Below are positions 62,472 through 64,000 of a DNA stretch of 64,000 nt, in pieces. A program made the translations under genes and the position numbers. The notes under the pieces are model-generated. The model did no database searches. It saw nothing but the letters and a program-made list of their open reading frames with translations, and was not told the origin of the DNA. The DNA lies in the NCBI GenBank assembly GCA_013178305.1, contig JABLXB010000001.1, forward strand, positions 1-64,000. The letters run 5' to 3'. The stretch comes from Bacillota bacterium (lineage in GTDB: Bacteria > Bacillota > Sulfobacillia > JABLXB01). Numbering within the stretch: the stretch's first letter is position 1; each line of letters opens with the position of its first letter.

Positions 62472-63406
62472 CTGATCTTCAGGGCCCTCAACACCGCATC
62501 CACGATGGCCTCCGAGGTAAGGCCGAGCGCCTGGTAGATCTCGTCGGCGGTACCCGTGTCTCCCAGGGCATCACCTGACGACACCCTGACTACGGGGACC
62601 GGTTTCGTTCGCCCCACCAGCTCGGACACGAGGCACCCGAGCCCTCCGGCGGAGTTGTGATCCTCGGCCGTCACCACTGCGCGCCTCGAGCGGAGGTGCG
62701 TAATGAGCAGGTCCTCGTCGAACGGTCTCAGGGTGTGGAAGGATATGACGCCTGTCGAAATACCGAGAATGTCGAGGTCCCCTGCCGCCTGGATCGACCG
62801 TGAAACCATCATCCCCGTGGCGCAGATGACCGCGTCGGATCCTTCCTTGAGGACGCGCCCCTTCCCCAGGACGGCCTCAGGCCCCGCCTGCGGTGGAAGC
62901 GCTTCCCGCGTTACGCGCAGGTAACATGGGCCTCTGTAATTGAGGATCTGGGGAAAGAGCTGGCGGAGCTCCAGTGGATCGCCCGGGTTGATTATGGCTA
63001 TCCCCGGCAAAGCCCTGAAACAGGCCAGATCGAAAAGGGCGTGGTGGGTCGCGCCATCCTTGCCGTTGGAGACGCCGGAATGGGTGCCGACGAGCTTCAC
63101 GTTCAGACCGGTGTAGGCGATGCTCTGCCTCACCTGATCGAGGCATCTCGAGTAGAACACGGAAAACGTGGCCGCCACGGGGATCTTCCCGCCCAGCGCC
63201 AGGCCGGCCGCGACCCCGATCAGGTTCTGTTCGGCGATCCCTACGTCGATGAACCTCTCCGGGAACTCGGCAGCAAAAGCAGCAGTCTTCGTGGAGCGTG
63301 AGAGGTCCGCATCCAGGACCACGAGGTTAGGCTCACTCCGCCCCGCTTCGCAAAGGCATTCGCCCAATACGTCCCTGAGCGACGACGCACCGATCATCTG
63401 CTCCAT
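62468..63406 (-). CDS. Transketolase, C-terminal subunit
   Basis: The protein of about 312 residues has VLDADLSRSTKTAAFAAEFP, RFIDVGIAEQNLIGVAAGLA, GTHSGVSNGKDGATHHALFD and the late TLRPFDEDLLITHL. This is the pyrimidine-binding half of a split transketolase. Start choice is open among 63427, 63406 and 63397; 63406 is used. It overlaps the N-terminal subunit gene and works with it to exchange two-carbon units between sugar phosphates. Confidence 0.92.
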   Translation of the reverse strand: MEQMIGASSLRDVLGECLCEAGRSEPNLVVLDADLSRSTKTAAFAAEFPERFIDVGIAEQNLIGVAAGLALGGKIPVAATFSVFYSRCLDQVRQSIAYTGLNVKLVGTHSGVSNGKDGATHHALFDLACFRALPGIAIINPGDPLELRQLFPQILNYRGPCYLRVTREALPPQAGPEAVLGKGRVLKEGSDAVICATGMMVSRSIQAAGDLDILGISTGVISFHTLRPFDEDLLITHLRSRRAVVTAEDHNSAGGLGCLVSELVGRTKPVPVVRVSSGDALGDTGTADEIYQALGLTSEAIVDAVLRALKIR

Positions 63407-64000
63407 GCCTCCGTTGACCTCGCCCATTCCTCCGGCGTGAGGAGCCTGCTGTGGGACTCCACGGTGTTCTCGAACCCGTACACTCCCTTGCCCTTGACGG
63501 TGCGCGCGATCACCGCCACGGGGCGGTTCTCGTGCAGTGACTTCGCGCGGCAGAACGACTGAGCGAGGCCGCGCGCATCGTGCCCGTCCGCTTCCAGCAC
63601 CTCCCAGCGGAACGCTCTGAGCTTGTCGGCGAGGGGTTCCATGTCCAGTATGTGAGATGTGAAGCCATCCAGCTGCAGGCCGTTTCGATCGATGACCACC
63701 ACGAGATTATCGAGGCGCAGGTGAGCTGCGAAGGCGAAGGCCTCCCAGCACTGGCCTTCGTCGAGCTCGCCATCTCCCAGGATCGCGAAGATGGTCCCGC
63801 GCCGCCCATCCATACGGTAGGCGAGGGCGAGGCCGGCGGCCGCCGAAAACCCCTGGCCCAGGGAACCCGTCGAGAACTCGATCCCGGGCGTACTCCTCAT
63901 ATCCGGGTGCCCCTTGAGAATCCCCCCGAATTTCCGCAGGCGCGGCGCTTCGGACTCCGGGATGAGCCCACGGTCGATGAGCACCGCATAGAGGGCGGGG
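63394..64000 (-). CDS. Transketolase, N-terminal subunit (partial, runs off the right edge)
   Basis: The visible part includes IDRGLIPESEAPRLRKFGGI, LKGHPDMRSTPGIEFSTGSL, GQGFSAAAGLALAYRM, the ThDP motif GDGELDEGQCWEAFAFAAHL and VVVIDRNGLQLDG. About 70-80 residues of the N-terminus are missing because the gene continues beyond position 64000; the frame stays open to the edge (PALYAVLIDRG). It is the diphosphate-binding half of a split transketolase and is followed by the C-terminal half and EIIA. Confidence 0.92.
   Translation of the reverse strand, partial: PALYAVLIDRGLIPESEAPRLRKFGGILKGHPDMRSTPGIEFSTGSLGQGFSAAAGLALAYRMDGRRGTIFAILGDGELDEGQCWEAFAFAAHLRLDNLVVVIDRNGLQLDGFTSHILDMEPLADKLRAFRWEVLEADGHDARGLAQSFCRAKSLHENRPVAVIARTVKGKGVYGFENTVESHSRLLTPEEWARSTEAWSR

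Overview
This window looks like the chromosome of a high-GC, probably anaerobic, probably spore-forming member of the Bacillota (Clostridia-like lineages). The pointers are a DUF1657 small protein, a Gx-transporter/NusG-domain-II pair, Rex, a T-box-controlled ilv/leu operon, an RACE-type corrinoid activator with a URO-D methyltransferase, LiaF/PspC envelope proteins, and Shine-Dalgarno sites of the AGGAGG type. Genus cannot be fixed from the sequence alone. Region 1 (about 88-13,941) looks like an island next to tRNA-Pro(CGG). A decayed copy of the 3' half of that tRNA lies at 88-145 and the intact tRNA at 13,862-13,941, with integrase debris beside it. Between them are a six-gene minus-strand operon for 3-hydroxybutyrate-like short-chain hydroxyacid catabolism (SDR, thiolase, CaiB/BaiF CoA-transferase, GntP permease, 3-hydroxyacyl-CoA dehydrogenase, membrane protein), its sigma-54 activator, a consensus -24/-12 promoter, a truncated IS256-type transposase, and a decayed prophage tail/lysis segment that includes a six-hairpin glycosidase-like gene. 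Region 2 (14.0-18.4 kb) is an IclR-pxpA-(hydro-lyase/NRAMP chimera)-pxpBC operon for 5-oxoproline use. The middle gene seems to be the product of two deletions that removed almost a whole transporter. Region 3 (18.6-24.4 kb) holds the heat-shock operon hspR-dnaK-grpE (no dnaJ), then rex, a Gx transporter, a NusG-domain-II protein, a MOSC protein and a divergent ferredoxin. Region 4 (24.4-34.6 kb) holds a methyltransferase/RACE pair, a ZIP metal transporter, a DSD1-like PLP enzyme, an EamA exporter, an sdpRI-like autorepressor/immunity pair, a DUF4143 ATPase, lgt and a small membrane protein. Region 5 (34.6-41.7 kb) is mostly minus strand: an orphan ABC ATPase with DUF1405 and quinate-dehydrogenase-like genes, three exported-protein genes ending in a large secreted lipase-like PKD protein, and a Nudix hydrolase. 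Region 6 (41.7-44.9 kb) starts with three consensus DnaA boxes in 33 bp, then an ECF sigma / anti-sigma / PspC / LiaF-like envelope-stress operon and a tiny zinc-ribbon protein. Region 7 (45.0-54.4 kb) has a second EamA exporter, an AhpD-like protein, a YheO-type regulator coupled to a homoserine dehydrogenase, a complete liv branched-chain amino acid ABC operon and a SagB-like oxidoreductase. Region 8 (54.4-61.8 kb) is a T-box-led operon ilvN-ilvC-leuA-ilvE-leuB-ilvB without leuCD. The right edge (61.8-64.0 kb) carries a split transketolase with a PTS EIIA gene and what looks like a truncated gene end. Several start codons were moved inward from the longest open frame on the basis of visible ribosome-binding sites; these are stated in each entry. 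No computation or database search was run: family calls rest on recognised motifs.
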